A stretch of 64,000 nt of DNA from JAWKRB01 sp041389885. Its GTDB lineage: Bacteria > Myxococcota_A > Polyangia > Polyangiales > Ga0077539. Positions 37,740 through 46,373 of the stretch are shown piece by piece; the first letter of the stretch is position 1; every line of letters starts with the position of its first letter. The notes beneath the pieces were generated by a model. The model worked only from the letters and a program-made list of their open reading frames with translations. It did not search any database and was not told where the DNA came from. The stretch spans positions 124,001-188,000 of the forward strand of contig JAWKRB010000011.1 in the NCBI GenBank assembly GCA_041389885.1, read 5' to 3'. The position numbers were made by a program, and so were the translations under genes.

Positions 37740-38390
37740 ATGCAACCAATCACCACGCCGACGCGCGCCGAGGTGCGGCGCCTTTCTCTCCTGGGCCTGT
37801 GCCTCTCGATGCTGGGTTGCCCCTCGTCGCCTCCCCCCGATGCCGCCGCGCCCCGCGACGTTCCGGTGGTCACCGACGACGGCCACCGCCGCGCCCGCCG
37901 CGGCCGACGCCGCCGACGAATCGCCCGACGACGCGCGCCCGCGCCTGCAGCGCGTGGGGTCGAGCAGGCGCCCGACGAGTTTGACGAAGCGCCTGAGCCC
38001 GCGAGGCCTCGGGTGAACCCCGAGTCGGGGCCGACGCTGAGCGAGGACCTGGGGCCGCCCCCCGCGGCGGCCTTCGACATGACCCAGATGGCCCAGGGGC
38101 CGATGGGGCTCGCCCCCTCGCAGGTGAGCCAGGCGCTCGACCCGTTGATCCCGCGCTTCACCGCGTGCGCGGCGTACGCGACCCGCGACGACGGCAGCGG
38201 CCCCCGCGGCCACGTTCGCATTCGCATGCGGGTGCGCCCCGACGGTCGCCCGACGGCGGCGCGGGTCTCGGGCGGGAGCGGCGGCGCGGAGTTCACGCTC
38301 TGCGTTCGACGCGTGGCCGCGGCCGCGCGCTTCGCGAGCTTTCACGGCCCCGACGTCTTCGTGACCTGGGGCTTCGACGTAGACGGATAG
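37740..38390 (+). CDS. Lipoprotein with AgmX/TonB-like C-terminal domain
   Basis: 216 residues. N-terminal lipobox MLGC, a highly basic Arg-rich segment (RRARRGRRRRRIARRR), then an acidic/Pro linker. The C-terminal ~90 residues (VSQALDPLIPRFTACAAYA; HVRIRMRVRPDGRPTAARV; FTLCVRRVAAAARF) resemble the AgmX/PglI or TonB-C fold found in many myxobacterial gliding and envelope proteins, with a Cys pair. Divergent from the barrel-like protein. Function inferred only from fold resemblance. Confidence 0.6.
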   Translation: MQPITTPTRAEVRRLSLLGLCLSMLGCPSSPPPDAAAPRDVPVVTDDGHRRARRGRRRRRIARRRAPAPAARGVEQAPDEFDEAPEPARPRVNPESGPTLSEDLGPPPAAAFDMTQMAQGPMGLAPSQVSQALDPLIPRFTACAAYATRDDGSGPRGHVRIRMRVRPDGRPTAARVSGGSGGAEFTLCVRRVAAAARFASFHGPDVFVTWGFDVDG

Positions 38391-38393
38391 GAC

Positions 38394-38900
38394 ATGCGCG
38401 CTCACACCCTCCCCCTCGCCCTCGCGCTCGCCCTCGCGGGGTGCGCCACCGCCGGCTCCTCGGGCGTACGCGACCAGGCCCTGCGGGTGATGGAAGCCCC
38501 TCGGCTGCAACGCGTTGTGCTCGACGCCCTGGCGAGCCGACGGCTCGGGCTCGCCGCGCCCCGCAGCGTGCGCATCGCCGCGCGCCGCGAGGTCCCGTGC
38601 GCGGTGTGCATCGGCGCCACGCGGCACTGCGTCGCGTTTCTGTCGCCGCAGGAGCTCGATCACCTGCGGGCGTACCTCCCCCAGCCCGAGAGCGCCGACA
38701 CGCTGGTCTCGGCCCCCGGCGTCGACCGCGACCTCGGCGCGCAGGTGCTCGTGCTGTCGCAAGAGGACTTTCGCTACCAGCCCGATCCTTCGCGCGCGAG
38801 CGAGTCGGAGCCCAGCGTGCAAGAGATCGAGGACCGGGCGAGACGTCGGGTCACCGACTGGCTCGCCTGGCTCGCGTCGCAGGGCGCCCTGCCCCGCTGA
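38394..38900 (+). CDS. Small lipoprotein, uncharacterised
   Basis: 168 residues with signal MRAHTLPLALALALAGC. The mature part has a CAVC motif (EVPCAVCIGATRHC) and no recognised domain. It lies 3 bp after the previous gene and is probably co-transcribed with it. Confidence 0.65.
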   Translation: MRAHTLPLALALALAGCATAGSSGVRDQALRVMEAPRLQRVVLDALASRRLGLAAPRSVRIAARREVPCAVCIGATRHCVAFLSPQELDHLRAYLPQPESADTLVSAPGVDRDLGAQVLVLSQEDFRYQPDPSRASESEPSVQEIEDRARRRVTDWLAWLASQGALPR

Positions 38901-38929
38901 CCCGCACCGGGGCGCTCAGCGCAGGGCGC
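38884..38929. terminator. Inverted repeat between convergent genes
   Basis: Nine-base arms (GCGCCCTGC / GCAGGGCGC), each extended inwards by C4/G4 tracts, flank a short loop across the 15-bp gap between the stop codons of the lipoprotein and the MopE/BNR protein. Candidate bidirectional terminator; no T-tract. Confidence 0.35.
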
Positions 38930-41714
38930 GGTAGTAGATGTCTCCGAGGATCCCGTTGGAGCGGCGGTCGACCCACACGGCGTGGAGCACGGGGCGCCCG
39001 CCGACGCTGGTGACGGCCACCGCGGGGTAGTGCGCGTCGACGCTGCCCGTGGCGGTGTCGAAGCGCACGTCGACGGGCTGATAGGTCGCGCCGCCGTCGA
39101 GCGAGTAGTTGCCGTAGATGTCCAGCGAGCCGTTGCGGTTGTCGGCCCAGGCGACGAAGACCGCGCGGCCCGAGTTGGCCGACGCGATGTTCACCACCGA
39201 CGAGCGTCCGGGCAGGCCGCCGATGATCTGCGCGTCGGCGCGCTGAAAGGTCGAGCCGCCCGAGACCGTGCGGTTGCCGTAGGGGTTCGCGAGCCCCCAG
39301 CGCAGGTCTTGCCACACCACCGCGACGTCGCCGTTGCCCACGGCCATCGCGTTGGGGTGCAGCGAGTCGCGGGGGAAGGCGTCGGTGTCGACGCGCACGT
39401 CGGCGCTCAGCCAGGTCGCGCCGTTGTCGGAGCTGCGCTGAAAGTAGATGTCGTAGGCGCGGTCGTCGCGCACGTCCTGCCAGGCCACGAAGACGTTGCC
39501 CATGGCGTCGGCGGCGACGGAGGGCTCCTCGCTCGTGTGGGCGCCGGCGGTGTCGGTGTCAAGGCGTCGGTCGCTCGACGACCAGGTGAGCCCGCCGTCG
39601 GCGGAGCTTCGGAAATAGATGTCCGGTCGCCCGCTGCGGTTGTCGCGCCAGACGACGAAGACCCGCGAGCCCACGACCGCGACGTCGGGCGTCGAGGCCA
39701 CCGAGGTGCTCACCCCCGTGTCGAGGCGGGCGATGGCGCGCCAGGAGCCGCCGCCGTCGGTCGAGGTCGCCGCGTTGATGTGTCGCCCGCGGTTGTTGAA
39801 GAAGGTCTCCCACACCGCGACCACGGTGTTGCTGGTCTGGTGCACCTGCACGTTGAAGGAGTCGTCGGCCTGACCGACGTTCACCCGCAGGTCCGAGGTC
39901 AGCCAGTTCGCGCCGAAGTCGGCCGAGTTCGTCGTGTAGATCTGACGATAGCTCTGGTTGTTGATGCGAAAGTCACCCCAGGCCGCGACGAGCCGCTGGC
40001 CCCCGTCGAGCCACGAGAGCCAGGGCTGCACCGAGCTCGCCCGACCCGCCGTGTCGGTGTCGAGGCGGCGCTCGGTGAGCCACGACTGTCCGCCGTTGGT
40101 CGAGCGGGTGAAATAGATGTCCGACTGCCCGTTGCGCCGGTCGAGGTACACCACGCCGAGGTTGTTGCCCCCGCCCGAGATCATCGGCTGGATGGTGTTC
40201 GCGCTGCCGCCGTCGAGGCGCACGTCGGTGGGCGAGAGGTTCGTCAGGCAGCCCTCGTCGACGCGCCCGTCGCAGTTGTTGTCGACGCCGTCGCAGAGCG
40301 CCTCGTCGTCGAGGTCGCGGTAGTTGGGTCCGTAGCTGCAGGTCCACCCCCGCGCGCCCGCGCAGAGGGGCACCGCGCCCACGCAGGCGCCCGCGCCCTC
40401 GGCGCCGCGGCGGTTGCAGCGAAAGCCCGTCGGCGGGCTCACGCCCTCGTCGACCGAGCCGTCGCAGTCGTTGTCGACGCCGTCGCAGACCTCGACGCCT
40501 GGACCTGTCCCGCCCACGCACTGAATCGCCCCGGCGACGCAGGTGAAGCGGCCGTACACGCACGCGCCCACGTCGTTGCCGCAGAAGGCGGTAGGACCCG
40601 TCCCCGGGAGCGATCCCCCGGTGGGCGCCTCGTCGACCATGCCGTCGCAGTCGTCGTCGCGTCCGTTGCAGAGCTCGAGGGTGGCGGTGGGCGCGCCCAC
40701 GCAGCGCAGCACCCCCGACTCGCAGGCCTGCCTGCCCGTGCGGCACACGCCGGGGCCGCACGCGTCGCCCACGCCCGCGACGGCGCCGTCGTCGATGAGC
40801 CCGTTGCAGTCGTTGTCGCGGCCGTCGCAGACCTCGGGGCCGCGGGCGCCGCTGACCCCGCCGCACTGCCACTCGCAGCCGTCCGCCGGGTCCATGTTGA
40901 GGTCGACGTAGCCAGGCTGGCAGGTGCCGACGCGGCACTGCCCCATCACGCACGACGCCGACGCGTTCATCGCCGGGCAGACGCGCCCGCAGGCGCCGCA
41001 GTTCGCGATGTCGGTGTTGAGGTCGACGCCGTTGTCGACGACGCCGTCGCAGTCGTTGTCGCGACCGTCACAGACCTCGGGGCCCGACGGGGTGCAGCGG
41101 TACTCGCAGCCGTTCGCGGGGTTTCGGTCGAGGTCGATGGCCCCCGGCGCGCAATTGCCTCGCACGCAGGCCCCCGCGACGCAGGCGGCCTCGGCGCCGT
41201 CGAAGCGGCACGCGTTGTTGCACCGGCCGCAGTGCGTGGCGTTCGTCTGGAGGTCGAAGCCCTCGTCGATGAGCCCGTTGCAGTTGTTGTCGACGCCGTC
41301 GCAGAGCTCGGAGTCGGCGGTGCGGGTGCACTCGTACTCGCAGCCGTTGGTCGGGTTGCGGTCGAGGTCGAGGTGGCCGATGTCGCACTGGCGAATCTGG
41401 CAGAGGCTCGCCTCGCACGTGGGGATCGCGAAGGGCAGCTCGCAGCGCTGTCCGCAGCGACCGCAGTGGCGCGGGTCGGTGGCGAGGTCGAAGTCCTCGT
41501 CGATGCGGCCGTCGCAGTCGTTGTCGACGCCGTCGCAGACCTCTTCGGACGCGACGCACGAGTCGGGGCGGGCGACGACCACCTCCACCGCGGTGACGTC
41601 GTAGGCGCCCGCCACGGAGCCGTCGATGGGCGTGCAGTTCAAGCAGTACGGCTCGGCCTCGCAGCCCAGCGCGAGGGAGAAGGCCGCGGCGAGTCCAAGG
41701 GCGAGGCGGTTCAT
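38916..41714 (-). CDS. MopE-repeat plus BNR-repeat surface lipoprotein
   Basis: 932 residues, ATG 41714 with GGAGGTG upstream. Signal with lipobox ALGC. Residues ~58-488 contain seven MopE-type metal-binding-like repeats (CDGVDNDCDGRIDE, CDGRDNDCNGLIDD and so on). Residues ~490-932 hold about seven BNR/sialidase-like repeats (DIYFTRSTNGGQSWL; DIYFRSSADGGLTWSSSD). The BNR part suggests a beta-propeller, and the repeat combination suggests a Ca- or Cu-binding extracellular protein. It is coupled to the next gene upstream (ATGA). Typical of Myxococcota; function unknown. Confidence 0.85.
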   Translation of the reverse strand: MNRLALGLAAAFSLALGCEAEPYCLNCTPIDGSVAGAYDVTAVEVVVARPDSCVASEEVCDGVDNDCDGRIDEDFDLATDPRHCGRCGQRCELPFAIPTCEASLCQIRQCDIGHLDLDRNPTNGCEYECTRTADSELCDGVDNNCNGLIDEGFDLQTNATHCGRCNNACRFDGAEAACVAGACVRGNCAPGAIDLDRNPANGCEYRCTPSGPEVCDGRDNDCDGVVDNGVDLNTDIANCGACGRVCPAMNASASCVMGQCRVGTCQPGYVDLNMDPADGCEWQCGGVSGARGPEVCDGRDNDCNGLIDDGAVAGVGDACGPGVCRTGRQACESGVLRCVGAPTATLELCNGRDDDCDGMVDEAPTGGSLPGTGPTAFCGNDVGACVYGRFTCVAGAIQCVGGTGPGVEVCDGVDNDCDGSVDEGVSPPTGFRCNRRGAEGAGACVGAVPLCAGARGWTCSYGPNYRDLDDEALCDGVDNNCDGRVDEGCLTNLSPTDVRLDGGSANTIQPMISGGGNNLGVVYLDRRNGQSDIYFTRSTNGGQSWLTERRLDTDTAGRASSVQPWLSWLDGGQRLVAAWGDFRINNQSYRQIYTTNSADFGANWLTSDLRVNVGQADDSFNVQVHQTSNTVVAVWETFFNNRGRHINAATSTDGGGSWRAIARLDTGVSTSVASTPDVAVVGSRVFVVWRDNRSGRPDIYFRSSADGGLTWSSSDRRLDTDTAGAHTSEEPSVAADAMGNVFVAWQDVRDDRAYDIYFQRSSDNGATWLSADVRVDTDAFPRDSLHPNAMAVGNGDVAVVWQDLRWGLANPYGNRTVSGGSTFQRADAQIIGGLPGRSSVVNIASANSGRAVFVAWADNRNGSLDIYGNYSLDGGATYQPVDVRFDTATGSVDAHYPAVAVTSVGGRPVLHAVWVDRRSNGILGDIYYRALR

Positions 41715-44362
41715 CGCGCACCTCCGGCGGCGCGCGCGTCGCGCCTTCTGCGTCTCAAGGCCAGGGTCAGGGCGGCCAGCACCCCCGCGGCCCACGGGCT
41801 CGAGCCCGAGGCGGGCGAGGCCGAGCAGCCTCCGGTCGTGATCACCCGGTCTCGCACGAGCGGAGGCAGCATCGGATCGACGCACTGCCCGTTCGCGCAC
41901 ACCACCCTGGGCGCGCCGGGGCAGACGACGCCGGCGCAGGGGTCGTCGACGAGCTGGCCGTTCACGCACACGCGGCCCGGCGTGGTGCCGATGTTCAGGC
42001 AGGGGTCGGGGATGCAGCGCGCGACGCCGCCCGTGGCCTGGCAGATGAGGCCCGCCCCGCAGGTCTGGAACGCGCAGGGGTTCGGCGCGCAGCGCCCGTC
42101 GGAGCAGCTCTGGCCCACGGGGCAGCGAACGTCGCCGCACGACGCGACGCAGGTCGCCGCGCCGCCCGCCCCAGGGCGACAGAACTGCCCGGCGGGGCAG
42201 GTGGTCACGAGGCACTGGTTGTTCTCGCAGCGGCCCGCGACGCAGAGCTGCGCGCCGGGGCACCCGAGGCCGTAGCAGTTGTCTTCGACGCACACCGCGC
42301 GCGACGACTGGATGCGGCACACGCGCCCCGACGGGCAGGTGATGGTCTCGCAGAGGTCGACGCAGCGGTCGCCCTGGCACACCTGGTCGGCGCGGCAGAT
42401 CTCGGTGCCGCAGAGCGGGGGCACGCAGAAGTTGTCGGCGTTGCACACGAGGCCCGCCGAGCACGGGAACTCACCCGGCGCGCAGGGCGTTCGGCACGAG
42501 CACCCCAGGCAGCGGCCGCCGGGGCACAGCGGGCTCGAGCCCGCCGCGTCCTCGTCGATCATGCCGTCGCAGTCGTCGTCCATGCAGTTGCAGACCTCGC
42601 GCTGGCCGACCACGCCGCCCTCGCAGCGCAGCGCGCCCTCGCGGCAGTGCAGCACGCCCGCGCGGCACAGCGCGGAGCCGTCGGAGCCGGTCATGCACGC
42701 CGCGCCGCCGCCGGGGTCGCCCTCGTCGATGAGGCCGTTGCAGTTGTTGTCGACGCCGTCGCAGACCTCGGGCGAGCCCTCGGTCGCGCCCTCGCAGACG
42801 TAGGCCCCCATGCGGCACACGAAGGTGCCCGCGCGGCACACGCCGACGTTCGAGCCGCAGGTGCCCCCGCCGGGGACGTTGTCGTCGACGATCCCGTTGC
42901 AGTCGTTGTCGACGCGGTCGCAGATCTCCGGGCGAGGCAGCCGCGCGTCGCACACGAAGCGCCCGCCGATGCAGCGCTCGGTGCCCGGACCGCAGGCGGT
43001 GCGGCAGGACCTCGAGGCGATGTTGTCGTCGATGCGGCCGTTGCAGTCGTCGTCGAGGCCGTTGCACACCTCGGTCCCCGGGGCCGGAGCGCTGCACGCG
43101 CCCCACGCGCCCGCCCGGCACACCTCGGCGCCGGTGCCGCAGGCGGTGCGGCACTCGCGGCTGAGGTTGTCGTCGACGATCCCGTTGCAGTCGTTGTCGC
43201 GGTTGTCGCAGACCTCGGGCGAGGGCTGCGGCGCCACGCAGTCGCCCCAGGCGCCCGCGGTGCAGAACTGCGTGCCGGTGCCGCAGGAGGTGTTGCACGC
43301 GCGGGTGACGCCCTCGTCGACCATCCCGTTGCAGTTGTTGTCGAGGCCGTCGCAGATCTCCGCGGTGGGGGAGCCCGGCACGCAGGTCTGGGGGCGACCG
43401 TTGACGCAGGCCTCCACCGAGCGCGCGCAGGCGCCGAGGCCGCAGTTCAGGGTGCCGAGGCCCTCGTCGATCATCCCGTTGCAGTTGTTGTCGCGGCCGT
43501 CGCAGACCTCGGGCGCGGGCACGCAGGTGGGGACGAGGCCGACGGCGCGCACGAGCACGTCCTCGAAGTCGTTGTCGCCGCCGCGAAAGAGGTCCTCCCA
43601 GCCGAAGTAGTAGCCGTCGGTGAAGGTGCGCGACGTGTAGATCAGGAAGTGGATGTAGTCGCCGTCGTCGTTGATCGAATTGTCCGTGGAGTACACGCGG
43701 TTTCGAGACGAGGTCACGCTGGGGCAGTTGCCGTCGGAGCCCCCCTCGATGAGCTCGGGGGTCATGATGTAGAAGGCGATGGGCCCGCCGTTCCACACGT
43801 TGTTACGGAGCATGCAGTCGAAGTCGACCTCGACGATGTTGCCGTTGATCCAGCTGGTGCAGAGGCCGTTCGGGGGGATCGCCGCGCGGGTGCCGCCCTG
43901 GCACGGGCACGAGCAGCCCGTCTCGGCGAAGCGCTCTCGGCAGGCGAAGATCTCGTTGCGGTTGCCCGGCGTGAACGGGCTCTGCCCCACGTTGTACCAA
44001 CCGAACCGGTTCTGATACCCCGCGCCCTCGGCGACCATCGTGAACTGCGCCACCCTGCGGTTGTCGCTGCGGCGCACGCCCGGCACGAACACCTGCGGGG
44101 TGATCGAAGCCGCGCGGACCGCGTCGAGCACGCCCCGTCCCTCACCCGGCGCGGGGTTCGAGGGACCCGGCGCGGAGTCCTTGTCCAGACAGCTCTGCAG
44201 CGCGTCGGTCTGCGGCACGATCTGCCCGTCGACCTGGTTGATGATCGCCTCCGCCCGCGGCGCGAAGAGCATCCCGGCGACCATCGCGCAGAGGAGCGCG
44301 ACGAAGCGCGAGGCCGAGCGGTTCGTGGGGTGCGCGCTTAGCATATCGACCGAATGTCGCAC
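41711..44362 (-). CDS. DUF4114 and MopE-repeat surface protein with MYXO-CTERM-like tail
   Basis: 883 residues from GTG 44362, which has AGGAGGA 8 bases upstream; an ATG at 44344 lacks one. The N-terminal signal ends near APRAEA. A DUF4114-like domain (DGYYFGWEDLFRGGDND) near residue 254 is followed by seven MopE repeats (CDGRDNNCNGMIDE and relatives) at about 281-607, then a Cys-rich EGF-like region (CGTEICRADQVC, CSDGRCAPNPC) to about 830. The C-terminus GGCSASPASGSSPWAAG plus hydrophobic stretch and RRRRRD resembles the MYXO-CTERM anchoring signal. Coupled by ATGA to the downstream gene. Probably a surface-anchored adhesin or metal-binding protein. Confidence 0.85.
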   Translation of the reverse strand: MRHSVDMLSAHPTNRSASRFVALLCAMVAGMLFAPRAEAIINQVDGQIVPQTDALQSCLDKDSAPGPSNPAPGEGRGVLDAVRAASITPQVFVPGVRRSDNRRVAQFTMVAEGAGYQNRFGWYNVGQSPFTPGNRNEIFACRERFAETGCSCPCQGGTRAAIPPNGLCTSWINGNIVEVDFDCMLRNNVWNGGPIAFYIMTPELIEGGSDGNCPSVTSSRNRVYSTDNSINDDGDYIHFLIYTSRTFTDGYYFGWEDLFRGGDNDFEDVLVRAVGLVPTCVPAPEVCDGRDNNCNGMIDEGLGTLNCGLGACARSVEACVNGRPQTCVPGSPTAEICDGLDNNCNGMVDEGVTRACNTSCGTGTQFCTAGAWGDCVAPQPSPEVCDNRDNDCNGIVDDNLSRECRTACGTGAEVCRAGAWGACSAPAPGTEVCNGLDDDCNGRIDDNIASRSCRTACGPGTERCIGGRFVCDARLPRPEICDRVDNDCNGIVDDNVPGGGTCGSNVGVCRAGTFVCRMGAYVCEGATEGSPEVCDGVDNNCNGLIDEGDPGGGAACMTGSDGSALCRAGVLHCREGALRCEGGVVGQREVCNCMDDDCDGMIDEDAAGSSPLCPGGRCLGCSCRTPCAPGEFPCSAGLVCNADNFCVPPLCGTEICRADQVCQGDRCVDLCETITCPSGRVCRIQSSRAVCVEDNCYGLGCPGAQLCVAGRCENNQCLVTTCPAGQFCRPGAGGAATCVASCGDVRCPVGQSCSDGRCAPNPCAFQTCGAGLICQATGGVARCIPDPCLNIGTTPGRVCVNGQLVDDPCAGVVCPGAPRVVCANGQCVDPMLPPLVRDRVITTGGCSASPASGSSPWAAGVLAALTLALRRRRRDARAAGGAR

Positions 44363-44433
44363 CGACACGCTCCTCCTGCCAAGACGCTCCGCGTCCGCGC
44401 GCCCCCGGCGAGACCGAACACGCCGCCCCGACC

Positions 44434-44463
44434 TTGATCCCAAGGCCCCCTGGTCCCTATATT
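44434..44463 (+). promoter_or_regulatory. Sigma-70-type promoter with near-leaderless geometry
   Basis: TTGATC at 44434-44439 (4 of 6 consensus) and TATATT at 44458-44463 (5 of 6) are separated by 18 bases. Transcription would begin about 7 bases after the -10, at roughly 44470, only 2-3 bases before the ATG at 44473, and no Shine-Dalgarno precedes it. Confidence 0.5.
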
Positions 44464-44472
44464 ATCGGACGC

Positions 44473-45432
44473 ATGAAAAAGAACCTTGCGCTGGTGTTCA
44501 TGCTCTCTCTCGGCTGCGATCGCTTGCGCGATGCGCAGCCGACGGGCTTTCAGGGCGTGGTGGAGTTTGAGGAGCGCCGGGTGAGCTTCGAGGTCGGGGG
44601 GCGGATCGCTCGCCTGACCGTTCGCCGCGGCGCGACCCTTCGCGAGGGCGACGAGGTCTCGACCCTCGACCCGAGCGGCGCGCTGCCCGCGAGGGACGCG
44701 CGCCGGGCCGAGGTCGAGGCCGCTCGGGCGCGGGTCGCGCTGCTGCGGGCGGGGAGCCGCGCGTCCGACATCCGCGCGGCCAGCGCGCAGGTCACGGCGC
44801 TCGAGGCGGTCGAGGCGTCCATCGAGAGGAGCCTCGCGCGCGCTCAGGCGCTGGCCCGCTCTGGGGCGGGTCCCACGGCGCCGGTCGAGGACCTCGAGGG
44901 GCAGCGGGCCCGGGCGATCGCCGAGCACGCCGCGGCCGAGCAGCGTCTCCGCACCGTGCGCCAGGGCGCGCGCCCGCAGGAGGTGGCGGCGGCCGAGGCG
45001 CAGCTCCGCGCGGCCGAGAGCGGACTGGCCGCGGAGGAGCAGCGGCTGGCGCGCTTCACGGCGCGGGCGCCCGTGAGCGGGGTGGTGCTCGACGTGCTCG
45101 CCGAGCCGGGGGACGTGGTGTCGCCGGGCGCGCCGGTGATCACCCTCGCCGACACGGCCCGCCCCTACGTCGACGTGTTCGTGCCGCAGGGGGGCGTGGG
45201 CCGCGTTCGCCTCGGCGCGGCCGCGAGGGTGCGCGTCGACGGCGCGGCGAGCGCCCTGCCCGCGCGGGTCGAAGACATCGCCCGACAGACCGAATTCACC
45301 CCGCGGTTTCTCTTCAGCGAGCGCGAGCGACCCAACCTCGTGGTGCGGGTGCGGCTCCGGGTCGACGACCCGGGGCGCGCGCTCCGGGCGGGGGTTCCGG
45401 CCTTCGCGACGATCGAGGGGGCCTCGCCGTGA
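44473..45432 (+). CDS. HlyD-type periplasmic adaptor (YbhG-like), first gene of an ABC efflux operon
   Basis: 319 residues. N-terminus MKKNLALVFMLSLGC ends in Gly-Cys, so probably a lipid-anchored adaptor. A lipoyl/biotinyl half-motif (VSFEVGGRIARLTVRRGATLREGDEV), a long alpha-helical hairpin rich in Ala/Glu/Arg (70-190), the returning lipoyl part (FTARAPVSGVVLDVLAEPGDVV) and a beta-barrel domain (VDVFVPQGGVGRVRLGAAA) are in the expected order. The stop overlaps the ABC ATPase start (GTGA). Together with the next two genes it resembles YbhGFSR-type export of toxic compounds. Confidence 0.85.
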   Translation: MKKNLALVFMLSLGCDRLRDAQPTGFQGVVEFEERRVSFEVGGRIARLTVRRGATLREGDEVSTLDPSGALPARDARRAEVEAARARVALLRAGSRASDIRAASAQVTALEAVEASIERSLARAQALARSGAGPTAPVEDLEGQRARAIAEHAAAEQRLRTVRQGARPQEVAAAEAQLRAAESGLAAEEQRLARFTARAPVSGVVLDVLAEPGDVVSPGAPVITLADTARPYVDVFVPQGGVGRVRLGAAARVRVDGAASALPARVEDIARQTEFTPRFLFSERERPNLVVRVRLRVDDPGRALRAGVPAFATIEGASP

Positions 45433-46373
45433 CCGCCGACGCGGTGATCGAGACCCGCGGGCTGGGCCGGCGCTTCGGAGACTTCGTCGCCGTGCGCGAC
45501 GTGAGCCTCTCGGTGCGCAGGGGCGAGATCTTCGGCGTGCTCGGGCCCAACGGCGCGGGCAAGAGCACCACGATCCGCATGCTCTGCGGCATCCTCGACC
45601 CCACGAGCGGCGACGGCACGGTGGTGGGCTTCGACGTGCGCCGCGACCCCGAGCGCATCAAGGAGCGCATCGGGTACATGACCCAGCGCTTCTCGCTCTA
45701 CGAAGACCTCACGGTGATCGAGAACCTGTCGTTCTTCGCGGGGATCTACTCCCTCGCCGGGGCGAAGAAGCGCGCGCGCATCGCCGAGGTCCTCGAGCGC
45801 ACGGGGCTGGGGCACCGCAGGGCGCAGATCGCCGGCACGCTGTCTGGCGGATGGAAGCAGCGGGTGGCCCTCGCCTGCGCGACGCTCCACGAGCCCCCGC
45901 TGCTCTTTCTCGACGAGCCCACGGCGGGCGTCGACCCCGTCTCGCGCCGCGACTTCTGGGACCAGATCCACCAGCTCGCCGCGTCTGGCACCACGGTGCT
46001 GGTGACCACGCACTACATGGACGAGGCCGAGCGCTGCCACCGCCTCGCCTTCATCTTTCGCGGCGCGCTCCTCGACGTGGGCACCCCCGAAGAGATCGTC
46101 GCGCGAAGGACGCTGCGCGTCTGCGAGCTCCACGTCGACGACGGCGTGCGCGCCGCCGAGGCCCTGCGCGCAGACCCCTCGGTCGAAGAGGTCGCCCACT
46201 ACGGCCCGCTGCTGCGGGTGGCGACGCGGGGCGAAGGCGACCCCGAGCCCATGTGCCGCAGGCGCCTCGGCGACGCGGGCATCGAGCTCCACACGCTCCG
46301 CCACGCGCGCACCACGGTCGAGGACGCCTTCGTCTCGATGGTCCGCGACGACGAGCGGAGGGCCTCGGCGTGA
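45429..46373 (+). CDS. ABC-2 transporter ATP-binding protein (YbhF-like half)
   Basis: 314 residues from GTG 45429. Walker A GPNGAGKST, signature LSGGWKQR, Walker B LLFLDEPTAGVD and the H-loop TTHYMDEAE are intact. The YbhF-type FSLYEDLTVIENL Q-loop region and the C-terminal extension (VCELHVDDGVRAAEAL) are typical of multidrug ABC-2 ATPases. Single ATPase domain; YbhF of E. coli has two. Overlaps the adaptor stop and the permease start (GTGA), so translation of the permease depends on it. Confidence 0.9.
   Translation: MTADAVIETRGLGRRFGDFVAVRDVSLSVRRGEIFGVLGPNGAGKSTTIRMLCGILDPTSGDGTVVGFDVRRDPERIKERIGYMTQRFSLYEDLTVIENLSFFAGIYSLAGAKKRARIAEVLERTGLGHRRAQIAGTLSGGWKQRVALACATLHEPPLLFLDEPTAGVDPVSRRDFWDQIHQLAASGTTVLVTTHYMDEAERCHRLAFIFRGALLDVGTPEEIVARRTLRVCELHVDDGVRAAEALRADPSVEEVAHYGPLLRVATRGEGDPEPMCRRRLGDAGIELHTLRHARTTVEDAFVSMVRDDERRASA

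Noticed and set aside
38982..42275. Long plus-strand open frame of over 1000 codons opposite the MopE protein
   Set aside because: Low-complexity Val/Ala/His/Asp translation caused by the third-position GC bias of the MopE repeats on the other strand.
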